Part shown: one piece after another, positions 5,597 through 7,654 of the stretch
How the letters are laid out: every line of letters begins with the position of its first letter
How positions within the stretch are numbered: position 1 is the first letter of the stretch
Assembly (NCBI GenBank): GCA_040753915.1
Contig: JBFMDN010000118.1
Coordinates: 1-7,654, forward strand
Length of the DNA stretch: 7,654 nt
Reading direction: 5' to 3'
Source of the DNA: JBFMDN01 sp040753915
Lineage (GTDB): Bacteria; Desulfobacterota; Desulfomonilia; Desulfomonilales; Desulfomonilaceae
Made by a program: the position numbers and the translations under genes
The notes under the pieces: model-generated
Databases searched by the model: none
What the model was told of the DNA's origin: nothing
What the model saw: only the letters and a program-made list of their open reading frames with translations

Positions 5597-7438
5597 ATGC
5601 TTTCTCCGGAACTACTAACCCTCGAGATCAACGCGGAAGCTCGGAGGTCCATTCAAGACAAAGTTTTCCAAGCCCTTTTCCGGAGTGTCCATGATCTTCC
5701 TCCCAGAAGAACCGGCCCCAAGGGGACACCGAGCTTGACCGTCACCGAAGCCAAGGAACGGCTAGCGATGGCGCTTCCCGAATACAAGGACGTTGTGGGC
5801 AAGGCTGTTCCCGAGAGCTGGAGCGATCTACGACTAAGCCCTGTCGAAATAGGGAAGATGCTTCACGAATGGATCGAAGAATGCTCCACGTTTTTCCGCA
5901 GGGAGGGTGGGGATTGCATACGGGCCGGACTAAACGAGTCACGTGAAGAAGAGTGCTTTCGGCACGTGTGGAACTGCCTCTTCAGCCGCAAGATCCTGAG
6001 TCAGGTTCAGTCGTCCGACTTGTTACAGGATGAAAATGGACTGCAAATGTGTGATCTGGTGGTGGAATCCCTGAAAAAATGGACTCGTCACGTGTGCTCC
6101 CATCTCTGGGGCATTCGTACTGATGATTTTGTTCCGTCGGCCTTCTTCCTGGATACGGAGACCACGCTCGCTGCCGACATCAAGTACCACGGGGAGAGAA
6201 TTCACCTCCGAGGCAGACCGGATGCGGTATTTCTCGATCAGCGAAAGTCTCAGATCCATGTATGGGAATACAAATTCGGGCATCAAGGCCAGATCGAATT
6301 GCAGATCGCCCAGGTCCTGATTTACATGGCATTGATCGAGGCGGCAAAAGGGTGCAGCCCCACGAGCGGCTGTCTCACCTTTTTCAGACTGGTCGAGGAG
6401 AAAGAGGCAGACCCTCGCACTGCAGAATTTTTCCACCAAAGGAGACCGAAGGAACCCTTCGATCCTCACATTGAAAAGGCGTTTGATGGGTACATGGGAA
6501 ATGGGCATGCCGTGTACCAGTTGAAGGTATTCCTCACACTTGCTGCGAAACAGAGGACGCCCAAAGCGGGCATAAACTTCATGTTCTGCGGGCCGGGAGG
6601 AACGGGCAAGACAGAGCTCGCCAGAAGGACCGCGCAAGCTCTTGGCACCCCCTTTGTCAATATCCCGGCCACCGCATTCAAGAATGTGGACGATCTGGTC
6701 CAAAAGATCGATGCAGTGGTCGAGCAGAGCGGAACGCGCCCCGAGCAGGTCGGAATGGACTCCGGCTTGCCGTTGTTCCGGTACCCCCCATTGACTGTGT
6801 TTATCGACGAAGTCCATGCAATGGCCAAAAAGGCGGATGCCTATCTCAATATGCTCGAGCCCAAGGAACGAAGAGCAGTCTGCCCGGGCCGGATTTGTGA
6901 TTTCGGGGAGATCGTTTTTCTCGCTGCTACCACGGACAAGGGTAAGCTTCCCTCCCCCTTCTTGTCACGATTTCGCATCATTGATCTGAGGTCCTACACC
7001 TTGGAAGAGATAGCCGAGATTGTCAGGCTTGAGATCTCTCGGTCCGGCAAGAGCGCTTCTCCGGAGGTTTGTGGAGTCTTGGCAAGAGTCGGGCGATTCA
7101 TACCTCGCGTGTCCCTGGAGCGTGCACGCCAGTTCCTCGAGTATCATGAGTTCTCGCCGAAAACATACCCTCTTTCACTGGAAGGAATCCGAGAGGTCAT
7201 GGGCAAATTCTGGGAGGTTGACCCCAACGGGCTGACTCCGACTGACCGGGCGTACCTTGAGGCGGTGCAAGCCGGGCCGAAAGGTTTTCATACGCTGGCA
7301 ACCATACTGCCGTGCGGGAAAGAAGAGATCGAGAGAGTGATCGAGCCGTACCTCGTTCAGTTGGGCGCGATCCGCCTGACGGGAAAGGGGCGTGAGATCA
7401 CAGAGATAGGCCGCGCAATGCTCATTTCCCCCCTGTAG
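5597..7438 (+). CDS. Cas4/RecB-like PD-(D/E)XK nuclease fused to a RuvB-like AAA+ ATPase (613 aa)
   Basis: The N-terminal half carries the motifs of a RecB/Cas4-type nuclease in order: G86-x-x-x-H90 in a helix, GRPD209AV, VWE224YK226FG, and Q239-V-L-I-Y243, so the expected catalytic set is intact. The C-terminal half is a RuvB-like motor: a lead-in resembling RuvB (about 297-320), Walker A G332-P-G-G-T-G-K338-T, Walker B VFID404E405VH, sensor 1 LAATT (442-446), arginine-finger candidate R458 in SRF, and sensor-2 Arg in IPR504. A winged helix at about 545-610 (LTPTDRAYLEAV..., IEPYLVQLGAI) matches the RuvB C-terminal domain plan. RuvB itself is about 340 residues and moves Holliday junctions; here the motor is joined to a nuclease, so this is not the housekeeping RuvB. 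It likely translocates on or remodels DNA while cutting it. The stop codon lies within the first 97-base repeat. Confidence 0.93.
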   Translation: MLSPELLTLEINAEARRSIQDKVFQALFRSVHDLPPRRTGPKGTPSLTVTEAKERLAMALPEYKDVVGKAVPESWSDLRLSPVEIGKMLHEWIEECSTFFRREGGDCIRAGLNESREEECFRHVWNCLFSRKILSQVQSSDLLQDENGLQMCDLVVESLKKWTRHVCSHLWGIRTDDFVPSAFFLDTETTLAADIKYHGERIHLRGRPDAVFLDQRKSQIHVWEYKFGHQGQIELQIAQVLIYMALIEAAKGCSPTSGCLTFFRLVEEKEADPRTAEFFHQRRPKEPFDPHIEKAFDGYMGNGHAVYQLKVFLTLAAKQRTPKAGINFMFCGPGGTGKTELARRTAQALGTPFVNIPATAFKNVDDLVQKIDAVVEQSGTRPEQVGMDSGLPLFRYPPLTVFIDEVHAMAKKADAYLNMLEPKERRAVCPGRICDFGEIVFLAATTDKGKLPSPFLSRFRIIDLRSYTLEEIAEIVRLEISRSGKSASPEVCGVLARVGRFIPRVSLERARQFLEYHEFSPKTYPLSLEGIREVMGKFWEVDPNGLTPTDRAYLEAVQAGPKGFHTLATILPCGKEEIERVIEPYLVQLGAIRLTGKGREITEIGRAMLISPL

Positions 7439-7493
7439 GGTAGCCTTTTAGGCTGCCACTTCTTGGTATGCAGGCTGGAAAGCCTGCACTACA
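7434..7493. repeat. Two-hairpin, three-way-junction fold in repeat copy 1
   Basis: TGTAG (7434-7438) can pair with CTACA (7489-7493). Directly inside it are a hairpin GGTAGCC/GGCTGCC with loop TTTTA (7439-7457, one G-T pair) and a perfect 8-pair hairpin TGCAGGCT/AGCCTGCA with loop GGAA (7469-7488). The linker is 11 bases. The three stems join without gaps on the outer side, so the 60-base core could fold as a three-way junction in RNA or single-stranded DNA. There is no T-run after it, so it is not a classical terminator. Confidence 0.75.
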
Positions 7494-7530
7494 TGGCGTG
7501 TGACGATCCGCGGTGGGATGAATCCGGCCC

Positions 7531-7590
7531 TGTAGGGTAGCCTTTTAGGCTGCCACTTCTTGGTATGCAGGCTGGAAAGCCTGCACTACA
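7531..7590. repeat. Two-hairpin, three-way-junction fold in repeat copy 2
   Basis: This is the same 60-base structure in the second repeat, with all stem and loop bases identical to copy 1. In a read-through transcript of the operon both would lie at the 3' end and could hinder exonucleases, a known effect of REP elements. Confidence 0.75.
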
Positions 7591-7654
7591 TGGCGTGTGA
7601 CGATCCGCGGTGGGATGAATCCGGCCCTGTAGGGTAGCCTTTTAGGCTGCCACT

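Larger units (their letters stand above)
7431..7654. repeat. 97-base direct repeats, two full copies plus a partial third
   Basis: Copies at 7431-7527 and 7528-7624 are identical, and the third (7625-7654) is identical for the 30 bases visible before the window ends. They abut without spacers, starting CCCTGTAGGG and ending GAATCCGG. The short hairpins and tandem layout resemble REP/BIME-type intergenic elements. No open frame of note lies inside. The perfect identity implies recent duplication or ongoing homogenisation. The copy number in the genome could be larger than seen, and assembly collapse is possible here. Confidence 0.95.

Noticed and set aside
6023..6817. 264-codon minus-strand open frame
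   Set aside because: It is antisense to the nuclease/ATPase gene, whose motifs are unambiguous; the frame is a shadow.
7439..7457. Rho-independent terminator after the operon
   Set aside because: The stem is followed by ACTTCTTGG rather than a T-run, so it does not meet the usual pattern.
7431..7654. CRISPR array
   Set aside because: The 97-base units abut with no unique spacers and are far longer than CRISPR repeats, and the nuclease is only Cas4-like in fold, with no other cas gene nearby.

Overview
The window looks like bacterial chromosomal DNA, most likely from a Gram-negative lineage. It has Shine-Dalgarno-led genes, a Sec-type secreted protein, tightly packed operon junctions and REP-like hairpin repeats. 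The small zinc-ribbon protein resembles ones I associate with Desulfobacterota and Nitrospirota, but I cannot fix the phylum from sequence alone. Base composition is moderately GC-rich and no phage or transposase gene is visible.

Layout. (1) Bases 1-840, minus strand: the N-terminal 280 residues of a secreted glycine/glutamine-rich protein made of tandem 31- and 34-residue repeats; its end lies off the left edge. (2) Bases 841-2022: about 1.2 kb with no convincing gene but several short perfect inverted repeats. (3) Bases 2023-2313, plus strand: a 96-residue cysteine-rich zinc-ribbon protein. (4) Bases 2314-2624: a gap with a reasonable sigma70-like promoter (TTGACG, 17-base spacer, CATACT). 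(5) Bases 2625-7438, plus strand: a compact three-gene operon. It encodes a 288-residue multi-winged-helix protein, a 697-residue P-loop ATPase, and a 613-residue fusion of a Cas4/RecB-like PD-(D/E)XK nuclease with a RuvB-like AAA+ ATPase. Junctions are 10 and 1 bases. (6) Bases 7431-7654: identical 97-base direct repeats, two complete plus a partial third at the window edge. Each can fold into two hairpins closed by an outer stem, and the first copy supplies the stop codon of the nuclease/ATPase gene.

How the genes may work together. The operon combines DNA-binding winged helices, an ATPase that could sense or load onto DNA, and a second ATPase motor physically joined to a nuclease. All key nuclease and ATPase residues that I can identify are present. 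This composition fits a DNA-processing machine, either anti-phage/anti-plasmid defence or DNA repair, and does not match any named defence system I can recall. The function is inferred; the domain calls rest on visible motifs. The repeat protein and zinc-ribbon protein have no evident link to the operon.
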